Below are positions 7,686 through 15,537 of a stretch of DNA of 64,000 nucleotides, in pieces. Numbering within the stretch: position 1 is the stretch's first letter; each line of letters begins with the position of its first letter. The DNA is from DATLFA01 sp035525225 (GTDB lineage: Bacteria > Actinomycetota > Acidimicrobiia > Acidimicrobiales > WLNW01). Made by a program: the position numbers and the translations under genes. The stretch is taken from positions 62,001 through 126,000 of the forward strand of contig DATLFA010000049.1 of assembly GCA_035525225.1 (NCBI GenBank), read 5' to 3'. The notes under the pieces were generated by a model. That model saw only the letters and a program-made list of their open reading frames with translations, made no database searches and had not been told where the DNA came from.

Positions 7686-7904
7686 ATGGATGTTGTTCGG
7701 ATCGAAACAGACGGCGAATTCATCGAGTGCCCGCGACGGGGAGCGCTTCACGTCGAGTACTGCATGGGTTGTCCGCTGCACATCAGCGTCGAGCAAGCCG
7801 ACAACCGGACAGTCGTTGTCTGTGAGCCGGGAGACGAAGTGCTCGGCCCCCTGTGGGAGCCGCTGCGCTCACCACCTGCTCCGTTTCGGCTGTACGAAGA
7901 CTGA
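7686..7904 (+). CDS. Small Cys-containing protein of unknown function
   Basis: The protein has 72 residues. It has CPRRGALHVEYCMGCP in the middle, so three or four cysteines could bind a metal, followed by a beta-rich stretch (HISVEQADNRTVVVCEPGDE). No family was recognised. Box 5 lies 35 bp upstream. It is convergent with the thioredoxin-like gene (10-bp gap). Composition matches its neighbours. Confidence 0.55.
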   Translation: MDVVRIETDGEFIECPRRGALHVEYCMGCPLHISVEQADNRTVVVCEPGDEVLGPLWEPLRSPPAPFRLYED

Positions 7905-7913
7905 GCCCGGGAG

Positions 7914-8597
7914 TCAGGTACGAGCGATCTCGACGAGGTCTGTCAGCTGGGCAGGCGTCAGTTCACCGGTGACTCGCAAGGCAACGGTGCCGTTCGCACG
8001 GACGACGACGAAGAAGGGGTACGCATTGACGCCGAACGCGGCCGCAGCGATGTCGGTGCTGTTGTCGGCGAGCGTCGTCACAGGCCACGTCTCGAGCCAG
8101 CGCGATGGTGGGTAATTCGGGCTGGCCGCGTTGACCGCGGTTGATACGGCATAGAGATCTACGCCCTGCGGCTCGCCCGCTTGTTCCAGCCACCGCTCGA
8201 TGACGGGAATCTCCGCCCGGCAGTGAGGGCACCAATGCGCAACGAAAACGATGATCTTCGGTCGTGAGTCATTGCCGATGACGACGGAACTGCCGTCGAA
8301 GCCGGCACCGTTGAGTGCCGGCGCAACCCGGCCCGCGGCAGGATCGGTTCCGCTGTCGGGCAGCGTAGGAAGCGCGGCACCCGAGACGGTGACGGGCCGT
8401 GACTGTTCGATGCCCGAACCGACTCCGTCCGACGAGTCTTTCGTCGCCACGATTGCGATCACAAGCGCCAAGATTGCAACGCCGGCGATCACCGCGAGCA
8501 ACAGCGCAACATCGGTGCGCGACCGGCGACGAGGCAGGGGCTTGCGCGACACCGGCGCGGAACGCGACACCGTGCGTCGAGTGCTTGTTTTCGACAT
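7914..8597 (-). CDS. Membrane-anchored thioredoxin-like disulfide protein
   Basis: The protein has 227 residues: a basic N-terminus, one membrane segment (ALLLAVIAGVAILALVIAIV), then an extracytoplasmic thioredoxin fold. The active site is WCPHC within VFVAHWCPHCRAEIP, and the cis-Pro loop is NAYPFFVVV. It is the likely partner of the DsbB-like gene directly upstream: its ATG overlaps the dsbB stop as ATGA, and GGAGGAG precedes it. Together they would form an oxidative folding pair. Confidence 0.85.
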   Translation of the reverse strand: MSKTSTRRTVSRSAPVSRKPLPRRRSRTDVALLLAVIAGVAILALVIAIVATKDSSDGVGSGIEQSRPVTVSGAALPTLPDSGTDPAAGRVAPALNGAGFDGSSVVIGNDSRPKIIVFVAHWCPHCRAEIPVIERWLEQAGEPQGVDLYAVSTAVNAASPNYPPSRWLETWPVTTLADNSTDIAAAAFGVNAYPFFVVVRANGTVALRVTGELTPAQLTDLVEIART

Positions 8598-9154
8598 CAG
8601 TTCTCCTCCATGCAATCGACCCGGCGCCGGGCATACGAACCCAAGGCGAGCAGAACGATGATCGCGACGAACGCCGTCAGCGCCATCGTGGGAATCGTGA
8701 GATAGCCGAGCCGGCGGGTCCAGATGACGGTGCACGGTGTGGTGGACTTGCACGCGCCGGATTCGAGCCGGGGAAACCGCTCAACGAGCATGTGGTACGA
8801 AGAGATCAACGCGCCCATCGTAGCGAGCGGAATCACGTACACACTGACGTCGACACGACGACGAACGAGCGCCACTGTCAGCAGGACGGCCAACGGATAC
8901 ATCGCAATGCGCTGATACCAGCACAGCGCACACGGCAGGAAATGCGCGCCCTCTGACAGATAGAGGCTGCCCACTGTCGCCACGAGGGCGATGGCGAGAG
9001 CCGGCACTTCGGCCGACGCGCCCAGCACGTCGAGCAGACGCCGGCGTGCGTTTGCGGCCCGTGGCACGACAAGGACTACCAACGTCGCGACGAGTCCCGC
9101 TTGGACGAAGAGCGCCAGCAACGACAGAAACAGAACGACTGTGTCGCTCGTCAT
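8597..9154 (-). CDS. DsbB-like disulfide oxidoreductase
   Basis: The protein has 185 residues and about five membrane segments. The first redox pair is in LPCALCWYQRIAMYP, the hallmark of DsbB, and the second pair is in the loop GACKSTTPCTVIW. The family re-oxidises an exported thiol oxidase and passes electrons to quinone. The start is taken at ATG 9154; GTG 9187 is also possible and would put box 6 71 bp upstream. Translationally coupled to the thioredoxin-like gene. Confidence 0.85.
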   Translation of the reverse strand: MTSDTVVLFLSLLALFVQAGLVATLVVLVVPRAANARRRLLDVLGASAEVPALAIALVATVGSLYLSEGAHFLPCALCWYQRIAMYPLAVLLTVALVRRRVDVSVYVIPLATMGALISSYHMLVERFPRLESGACKSTTPCTVIWTRRLGYLTIPTMALTAFVAIIVLLALGSYARRRVDCMEEN

Positions 9155-9258
9155 GCGGCGACCCGATGCCGGCGAGCGGCCATGCACTCACGCCAAAGGT
9201 CTGTCGGCCGCGCAACGCACATGCCATTCAGCATGGAGGTGAACCTACAGTGCCAATA

Positions 9259-9272
9259 GGGACCTTCGTCCC
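9259..9272. promoter_or_regulatory. DosR-like palindrome, box 6
   Basis: GGGACCTTCGTCCC is a perfect core, identical in all 14 bases to box 7. It lies upstream of the minus-strand DsbB/thioredoxin pair, 104 bp from the ATG or 71 bp from the alternative GTG. Confidence 0.65.
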
Positions 9273-9309
9273 TACCCCTTGCACACGCCGCGGCGGGCCT
9301 GCGGACCGG

Positions 9310-10395
9310 TCATTGCGACAGCCCGTACAACTGCGCCGCGTTCGCACCCACAATCGCCGCCACCTCGTCGTGAGGCACGCCGGCGAAATCGCGCTCGATC
9401 ACCTTCTGGCTGTGAGGCCACGTCGAGTCGGAGTGCGGATAATCACTCGCCCACAGCAACTGTTTGACGCCGACGCGGTGTCGCGTTTCGACCGCGATCG
9501 GATCCTTCTGAAACGTGTACCACACCCGACTGCGCAGGTATTCCGTAGGTGACCGATCGAGCGCGATGCCTTGGCCGAGCCAATTGTGATGACGCTCGTA
9601 CATCTGCTCCATGCGATAGCCGTAGTGGGCGATCCACCCGCCGTCGTGCTCGGCTGACACGACTTCGAGCGAGGGATGGCGGTCGAACACTTTGCCGAAC
9701 ATCAACAAGCCAAGAGTGTTTTGGATGTGATGTACCGGCGACATCAGGCCGATGAGCCGGATACCCGAACCGAGTGTCGGGTCGTACGCGCGTCCGCCGG
9801 TGAGCACGTGAAAGGACACCGGCACATTCCGTTCGGCCAGTGCCGCCCACATCGCGTCGAAACGAGGCTCGGCATAGTGACCTTCGGTCGGCACCGCCGG
9901 AATCAACGCGCCGCGCAGCCCCAGCCGATGCGCACGGTCGATCTCGACGACCGCGACGTCGACATCGTAGACGGGAATCAGCGCCAAACCGACAAGGCGT
10001 TCGGGTGCAGCGGCGCAAAACTCGACCAACCAGTCGTTGTAGGCGCGGACGCATGCGAGCTGGTAGTCGTGATCGGGAACTTGCACGACCGACATGCCGA
10101 CCGAGGGATAGAGCACCTCCGCGGCGATGCCGTCGAGATCCATGTCCTCGAGACGGACAGACGTGTTCCATCCGCCTTCGCGGAGTTCGCCGTCGTTGCT
10201 GAGATCAGCGGAACGACGACCGGCCGCTCCCGCGAGGCCCACCGGAAACGGCGCGAGACCATCGATACGGAACTCGAACCCCGTAGAAGCCGGGGCCATT
10301 ACCGGCGCTCGATCGGCGTACTTGGTCCCCGCGAGCTTGCGCGTCCACAGATCGTGCGGCTCGACGACATGGCTGTCACCCGAAACAACGCGCAT
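9310..10395 (-). CDS. Metal-dependent amidohydrolase (Amidohydro_2/COG2159 family)
   Basis: The protein has 361 residues. It has the starting motif VVSGDSHVVEPHDLW. Catalytic-barrel features are VSFHVLTGG, EVVSAEHDGGWIAHYGYRME and LLWASDYPHSDSTWPHS, the final Asp being the conserved metal ligand. Members include decarboxylases and hydrolases of ring-cleavage products; the substrate is unknown. ATG 10395 was chosen at the conserved motif. Related to the gene at 44023 in this window. Confidence 0.8.
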   Translation of the reverse strand: MRVVSGDSHVVEPHDLWTRKLAGTKYADRAPVMAPASTGFEFRIDGLAPFPVGLAGAAGRRSADLSNDGELREGGWNTSVRLEDMDLDGIAAEVLYPSVGMSVVQVPDHDYQLACVRAYNDWLVEFCAAAPERLVGLALIPVYDVDVAVVEIDRAHRLGLRGALIPAVPTEGHYAEPRFDAMWAALAERNVPVSFHVLTGGRAYDPTLGSGIRLIGLMSPVHHIQNTLGLLMFGKVFDRHPSLEVVSAEHDGGWIAHYGYRMEQMYERHHNWLGQGIALDRSPTEYLRSRVWYTFQKDPIAVETRHRVGVKQLLWASDYPHSDSTWPHSQKVIERDFAGVPHDEVAAIVGANAAQLYGLSQ

Positions 10396-10462
10396 GTTGC
10401 GCCCCCCGTCCCCCGGTGTTGTCGTGAGTGTAGATCTCGACCGGATATTACCAGTTTGCCTG

Positions 10463-10479
10463 ATACCCTCGGGGGGTAT
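10463..10479. promoter_or_regulatory. CsoR-like copper operator
   Basis: ATACCCTCGGGGGGTAT has perfect ATACCC/GGGTAT arms around a 5-bp spacer. This fits the G-rich inverted repeats (TACCC...GGGTA) bound by CsoR-family repressors before copper-export genes. It lies 65 bp before the copper operon start. No csoR gene is present in the window. Confidence 0.6.
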
Positions 10480-10544
10480 GCTGCCTCGACGAGACCGGTT
10501 ACGAGCTCGCCTGACGTGCCGACTGCGAATCTGAAGGACCTCCT

Positions 10545-11381
10545 GTGACCGCACCGCGCAAACTCACTCTCTACGCCGTCATCCTCGCCGCCGTGCTCGG
10601 CGTCAGCATCGCCATCGGCTCCGCGGCCAACCCGATCGGACTGTCGAATGTAGAGCCGGCAAAGGCACACGGCGGCCAGATGGACGACGAGATGGTGCCC
10701 GGTTTGGCCACCGCCGACGCCGACTATCGCCTGGTCGCCGACACGGACGTGCTCACGGCAGACGCATCGGCACCGTACCGGTTTCGGATCGTCGGAACCG
10801 ACGGCGTCGTCACCGAGTTCGATGTGGCACACACGAAGACGATGCACCTCATCGTCGTACGCCGCGACTTCGTCGGCTTTCAACATCTGCATCCCGATAT
10901 GGACGCAGCCGGCACATGGCAGGCCAACCTGACGCTGTCGCAGGCCGGGGCCTATCGGGTGTTCGCCGACTTCGTCATCGACGGCCAGAAGCGAACGCTC
11001 GGAACCGACTTGTTCGTGGGGGGCAGCTTCGAGCCCCAGCCGATGCCCGGCACCGACCACATCGCCGACGCGGGCGACGGCTACACGGTCGAGCTCCCCG
11101 GCCACCCTCACGCGGGCGAGGAAACGACACTCACGTTCGTGATCCGTCATCACGGCGTCGTCGTCGACGACATCGCCGACTACCTCGGCGCACGCGGGCA
11201 CCTCGTGGCGCTGCGTGACGGCGACCTCGCGTACTTGCACGTCCACGCCGACGAAGAGCAGCTCCTCTTCGAGACCGCGTTCCCGACGCCCGGCGCGTAC
11301 CGCCTGTTCTTGCAGTTCAGTCACACCGGCCAGGTTCGCACCGCGGCGTTCACCATCGACACCGAGGAGACGAGCCGATGA
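10545..11381 (+). CDS. Membrane-anchored, His/Met-containing copper-operon protein
   Basis: The protein has 278 residues: an N-terminal membrane segment (LYAVILAAVLGVSIAIGSA) followed by an extracytoplasmic beta-rich region. Potential copper ligands are grouped in HGGQMDDEM, FQHLHPDMD and YLHVHADEE. It starts at GTG with AAGGA upstream, and its stop overlaps the copA start as ATGA. The context suggests a periplasm-side copper binder handing Cu+ to or from the ATPase. No named family was recognised. Confidence 0.7.
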   Translation: MTAPRKLTLYAVILAAVLGVSIAIGSAANPIGLSNVEPAKAHGGQMDDEMVPGLATADADYRLVADTDVLTADASAPYRFRIVGTDGVVTEFDVAHTKTMHLIVVRRDFVGFQHLHPDMDAAGTWQANLTLSQAGAYRVFADFVIDGQKRTLGTDLFVGGSFEPQPMPGTDHIADAGDGYTVELPGHPHAGEETTLTFVIRHHGVVVDDIADYLGARGHLVALRDGDLAYLHVHADEEQLLFETAFPTPGAYRLFLQFSHTGQVRTAAFTIDTEETSR

Positions 11382-13693
11382 GCACCACGGCGAACACGAT
11401 CGAGCTCAAGCTCGGCGGGATGACCTGCGCGACGTGCGCCGCGCGGATTGAAAAGAATCTCAATCGCGTCGACGGCGTTCAGGCCGAGGTGAACTACGCA
11501 ACCGAGACAGCCACGGTCGTCGCGGATGAGACAGTCGACGCCAACGATCTGATCAAAGCTGTAGAAGCGGTTGGCTACACGGCGACCGTGACTGCCGCCG
11601 GTGGCCACGCCCACGAGAGCGACACCGCGCCCGACGCCGATGTCGATGAGCACGACGCGCGGTTGCAGAGCGTCCGACAGAGACTCGTTGTCTCGACGCT
11701 CCTGACCTTGCCGGTGCTCGTTCTGGCGATGATCCCTCGGCTGCAGTTCGACAGTTGGCAATGGTTGTCGGTGACGCTCGCCGCCCCGGTCGTTGTGTGG
11801 GGTGGTTGGCCATTCCACAAAGCTGCCTGGGCAAATCTGCGCCACGCCGCGGCCACGATGGACACGCTGATCTCGCTCGGCACAATCTCGGCCTTCGCGT
11901 GGTCGTTGTGGGCACTCTTCCTCGGCGACGCCGGCGATCCCGCGATGCGCATGGACTTCGACCTGACGCCCTCTGCAGGGTCGGGAACCGACGAGATCTA
12001 CCTCGAGGTCGCGTCCGTCGTCACCGTGTTCATCCTCGCCGGCAGATACTTCGAAGCGCGCGCGAAACGGCGCGCGGGCGCCGCGCTGCGGGCACTGCTC
12101 GAACTCGGCGCCAAGCACGTCGCCGTGCTGCGAGATGGCGCGGAGGTTCGAGTTCCGATCGAGCAACTCGCGGTCGGCGACGTCTTCGTGGTGCGACCCG
12201 GCGAAAAGGTGGCGACCGACGGCGTCATCGAAGACGGCACTTCGGCCGTCGACGCCTCCATGCTCACCGGTGAAAGCATCCCCATCGAGGTCGGTCCGGG
12301 CGACGCAATTGCCGGCGCGACGGTCAACGCCGGCGGGCGTCTCGTCGTCCGGGCCACGCGCGTGGGCGCGGACACTGCACTCGCACAGATTGCCCGCCTC
12401 GTCACCGAGGCACAGACCGGCAAAGCACCGGTGCAACGCCTCGCGGATCGGATCGCGGCGGTGTTCGTCCCGATCGTCGTCGCGCTCGCCGTCGCGACGC
12501 TCGGATTCTGGATCAGCAACGGTGCCGAGACCGCCAGCGCGTTCACCGCGGCGGTCGCGGTTCTCATCATCGCTTGTCCGTGCGCGTTGGGCCTTGCGAC
12601 GCCCACCGCGCTACTCGTGGGCACGGGTCGGGGCGCGCAACTCGGCATTCTGATCAAGGGCCCCGAAGTGCTCGAATCGACCCGCAGGGTCGACACGATC
12701 GTTCTCGACAAGACCGGCACGATCACCACCGGCCGTATGGCGCTCGTCGAGGTCGTGCCGTCCGCGGGGACCACGCGAGACGAACTACTGCGCATGGTCG
12801 GCGCAGTCGAGCACGCATCCGAGCATCCGATCGCAAGGGCAATCGTCGAGGCGGCCCGCGCCGAATGTGGCGATCTCGCAGTGGTCCAGTCCTTCGCGAG
12901 CACACAGGGCCTCGGCGTTCAGGGTGTCGTCGAAGGACACGCGGTTGTCGCCGGCCGTCCCCGCTTTCTTGCCGATTGGGGGCTGCATCTGACCGCAGAT
13001 CTCGAGCGTTCCGTCGAGAACGCACAATCGCTCGGTCGCACCGCCGTGGTCGCCGGATGGGACGGGGCCGTGCGGGGTGTGCTCGTCGTCGCGGACACCG
13101 TCAAGGCGACATCGGCGGAGGCCATCGAGTCGTTGCGCCAACTCGGCCTGCGACCCGTCCTTCTCACCGGCGACAACGACCGTGCCGCCGGAGCCGTCGC
13201 CTCACAGGTCGGCATCGACGACGTGATCGCAGAAATTCTTCCCGAGGGCAAAGTCGATGTCATCCGAAGACTCCAAGCCGAAGGCGCGGTCGTCGCAATG
13301 GCCGGCGACGGAGTCAACGATGCGGCCGCGCTCGCGCAAGCGGACCTCGGCCTAGCCATGGGCACCGGCGCCGACGTGGCGATCGAGGCATCCGACATCA
13401 CGCTCGTTCGCGGTGACCTGCGCGCTGCGGCCGATGCGATCCGCCTGTCACGCAAGACGCTCGGCACCATAAAGACCAACCTCTTTTGGGCATTCGCCTA
13501 CAACGTCGCGGCGATTCCCTTAGCAGCGACAGGGTTCCTGAATCCGATGATCGCGGGCGCCGCCATGGCGTTTTCGAGCGTCTTCGTCGTCAGCAACAGC
13601 CTGCGCTTGCGGCGATTTCAGCCGTCGTCCGATCACCATGCCGACGTGGTCGACCACGCCGGCGCCGTCGTCACCGAGCTATTCCCCGCGTGA
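11378..13693 (+). CDS. copA: Copper-exporting P1B-type ATPase (CopA-like)
   Basis: The protein has 771 residues. An N-terminal heavy-metal domain has GMTCATCAARIEKN, followed by a His-rich linker. TGES is the dephosphorylation motif, IIACPCALGLATPTA is the membrane CPC ion site, DKTGTI the phosphorylation site, EHPIARAI the nucleotide-binding HP motif and AGDGVNDAAAL the hinge. CPC with a single HMA domain fits Cu+/Ag+ export. It overlaps the upstream copper-operon gene by 4 bp and is probably controlled by the CsoR-like operator at 10463. Confidence 0.93.
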   Translation: MSTTANTIELKLGGMTCATCAARIEKNLNRVDGVQAEVNYATETATVVADETVDANDLIKAVEAVGYTATVTAAGGHAHESDTAPDADVDEHDARLQSVRQRLVVSTLLTLPVLVLAMIPRLQFDSWQWLSVTLAAPVVVWGGWPFHKAAWANLRHAAATMDTLISLGTISAFAWSLWALFLGDAGDPAMRMDFDLTPSAGSGTDEIYLEVASVVTVFILAGRYFEARAKRRAGAALRALLELGAKHVAVLRDGAEVRVPIEQLAVGDVFVVRPGEKVATDGVIEDGTSAVDASMLTGESIPIEVGPGDAIAGATVNAGGRLVVRATRVGADTALAQIARLVTEAQTGKAPVQRLADRIAAVFVPIVVALAVATLGFWISNGAETASAFTAAVAVLIIACPCALGLATPTALLVGTGRGAQLGILIKGPEVLESTRRVDTIVLDKTGTITTGRMALVEVVPSAGTTRDELLRMVGAVEHASEHPIARAIVEAARAECGDLAVVQSFASTQGLGVQGVVEGHAVVAGRPRFLADWGLHLTADLERSVENAQSLGRTAVVAGWDGAVRGVLVVADTVKATSAEAIESLRQLGLRPVLLTGDNDRAAGAVASQVGIDDVIAEILPEGKVDVIRRLQAEGAVVAMAGDGVNDAAALAQADLGLAMGTGADVAIEASDITLVRGDLRAAADAIRLSRKTLGTIKTNLFWAFAYNVAAIPLAATGFLNPMIAGAAMAFSSVFVVSNSLRLRRFQPSSDHHADVVDHAGAVVTELFPA

Positions 13694-13728
13694 TCGAACC
13701 CAGAACACCCGAGCGGACACCGCGATAA

Positions 13729-13751
13729 CTGCGGGCGGAGAACCGCCGCAG
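13729..13751 (+). terminator. Hairpin after copA
   Basis: CTGCGGGCGG-AGAA-CCGCCGCAG forms a 9-bp GC-rich stem with one bulged G and a tetraloop, 36 bp after the copA stop. No U-run follows, so it may only be a weak or Rho-aided terminator. Confidence 0.35.
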
Positions 13752-13785
13752 GGTCGAAGGTCATCAATCTCCCTCGCGTTCGCGA

Positions 13786-13799
13786 GGGACCTTCGTCCC
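13786..13799. promoter_or_regulatory. DosR-like palindrome, box 7
   Basis: GGGACCTTCGTCCC is a perfect core, identical in all 14 bases to box 6, 56 bp before the GTG start of the USP at 13856. Confidence 0.65.
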
Positions 13800-13855
13800 T
13801 GGTGCAGGTCAACCGACCGCGCAATGCTGAGCACGCGAACTCGAATGGAGCAATC

Positions 13856-14680
13856 GTGTACACACAAATCATCGTGCCCTTCGACGGGAGCGACTTTTCC
13901 GCCCGGTCGATCTCCGTTGCCCACCAGCTGGCGATCGCCACGGCCGCGCCCCTCAAGATCGTGGCGTTCGGTATCACCCAGTCTCACGTCGACAACCTCT
14001 ACGACGTGATCGGCGCCGAAGCTGAGCGGATCACCGACATCGAGGTCGATTGGAGTGTGCAGAAGGTCACCAATGTGGTAAGCGCGATCGCAGACGAATT
14101 GGTGGAGGAGCCCGGAGCATTGATCTGCATGGCGAGCGTGGGCCGATCGCATGCTGCTCCGGTCTTGGGCAGCGTTGCCGAAGGCGTGCTCGACGAGGCC
14201 TTTGGGCCGTTGTTACTCGTCGGCCCGAACGTGCGAGAGGACCGGTTCACGACTACCGGGCCGATGCTGGTTTGTACGGACGGATCCGACACCGCCAAGG
14301 CCATTCTGCCGGTTGCGGGCCAATGGGCAATCGCGATGCCCTTCGAACCGTGGGTGATCAACGTCCTCGAGCCGGATATTGAAATCGACACTCAGCTCAG
14401 GGACGATATCGGCCCCGACGTCGTCCACGCCCGGCATGTGGCGCAAGAGTTACAGCGTGAAATAGACCGCGATGTCCAGTACGAGGTGCTGCACAGCGAT
14501 CATCCGGCCCGCGCCATCGCCGACTTCGCCGCCGACCATGCTGCCTCCTTGATCGCGATGGCGACCCACGGCGCCGGCGGTGTTCGCCGTGTTGTTCTCG
14601 GCAGTGTCACAATGTCGGTGGTCCACCACGCCCCGTGCCCCGTACTGGTCGACCGCCCTCCGCATCTGCCGGTCGGTTGA
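13856..14680 (+). CDS. Universal stress protein, tandem USP domains
   Basis: The protein has 274 residues. Domain 1 begins YTQIIVPFDGSDFSARS and ends GPLLLVGP. Domain 2 begins MLVCTDGSDTAKAI and has the ATP-binding signature in THGAGGVRRVVLGSVTMSVV. GTG at 13856 is preceded by GGAG at 6-bp spacing and is preferred to an ATG further upstream without a ribosome site. A perfect DosR-like box lies 56 bp upstream. A second tandem USP follows after 50 bp. Confidence 0.87.
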   Translation: MYTQIIVPFDGSDFSARSISVAHQLAIATAAPLKIVAFGITQSHVDNLYDVIGAEAERITDIEVDWSVQKVTNVVSAIADELVEEPGALICMASVGRSHAAPVLGSVAEGVLDEAFGPLLLVGPNVREDRFTTTGPMLVCTDGSDTAKAILPVAGQWAIAMPFEPWVINVLEPDIEIDTQLRDDIGPDVVHARHVAQELQREIDRDVQYEVLHSDHPARAIADFAADHAASLIAMATHGAGGVRRVVLGSVTMSVVHHAPCPVLVDRPPHLPVG

Positions 14681-14730
14681 AACGCGAGTTGTGATGCAGC
14701 GATGAACCCCACATGTCAGGAGATCATCTG

Positions 14731-15537
14731 ATGACTGAAACGCCTCGCCCTGATGAGAGGCTCCTCGTCTTCGGAGACGACGGATCATCCGGCGCTGACG
14801 TCGCTTGGTTGTGGGTGTGCAATCATCGCTGGCCCCAATGGCGCGCCGAAGTGCTCACCGCGACACAACCGCCGATGCCGCCGCCGCCGTCGGACCAGCC
14901 CGTGAAGCCGGTCGAGTGGGACTCGACTCATCGACGCCGAGCGTTCGCCGAAAGTGAGCTGACTTCGATACGCACGCTGACCGTCGCGCAGGATCCGCGC
15001 ATCATGTTGGGCGCACGCAGTGATGCCGACCTCATCGTCGTCGGCCCGCGGTCCTTGAGCCGCACCAAGGCGATGATTCTCGGTAGCACGACCGAGTGGA
15101 TCCTGCACCACCCTCCGGCGCCACTCGCGATCATCCGCACGGCATCACCGGTCCGGCGTGTAGTGGTCTGCGTCGACGGATCCGAGCACGCGCACGCGGC
15201 GGCACGAGCGTTCAGCCAATTCCCATGGGCCCCCGACACAGAGGTTTTCGTCGTCACCGCCGTCGACGGACGCACCACCGCCGATGGCGTTGCCGCAGCA
15301 ATCGCGACGCTCGACAACGCGGGCATCACCGCCACCGTCGACGCCATCAAGGGAAGCCCGACCGACATGATCCTCGATCAAATCGAACTGCGGAAGCCCG
15401 ACCTCGTCGTGCTCGGCACCCGCGGCCTCACCGGCTGGAAACGGCTGCGACTCGGATCCACCGCAGGCACGATCGTGCGCGCCGCGCACAGCTCGATCCT
15501 CGTTGCCAACGCCGATGACGGATCGAACCAGGACTGA
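14731..15537 (+). CDS. Universal stress protein, tandem USP domains (divergent N-domain)
   Basis: The protein has 268 residues. The first domain is divergent (LLVFGDDGSSGADVAWLWVC), with GPRSLSRTKAMILGSTTEWI as its distal motif. The second is canonical: RVVVCVDGSEHAHAAARAFS to GTRGLTGWKRLRLGSTAGTI, giving G-x2-G-x9-G-S. ATG 14731 has CAGGAGA 7 bp upstream. Probably co-transcribed with the USP before it. Its 3' end overlaps the antisense reading of the decayed flotillin. Confidence 0.87.
   Translation: MTETPRPDERLLVFGDDGSSGADVAWLWVCNHRWPQWRAEVLTATQPPMPPPPSDQPVKPVEWDSTHRRRAFAESELTSIRTLTVAQDPRIMLGARSDADLIVVGPRSLSRTKAMILGSTTEWILHHPPAPLAIIRTASPVRRVVVCVDGSEHAHAAARAFSQFPWAPDTEVFVVTAVDGRTTADGVAAAIATLDNAGITATVDAIKGSPTDMILDQIELRKPDLVVLGTRGLTGWKRLRLGSTAGTIVRAAHSSILVANADDGSNQD

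Noticed and set aside
10299..11324. Minus-strand frame over the copper-operon gene
   Set aside because: It is antisense to a gene with membrane anchor and ribosome site, and covers the CsoR-like operator and promoter; no domain.
2585..13799. GGGAC palindromes as terminator hairpins
   Set aside because: They lie before start codons at regular distances, also inside rnz and in divergent regions, and no U-run follows.
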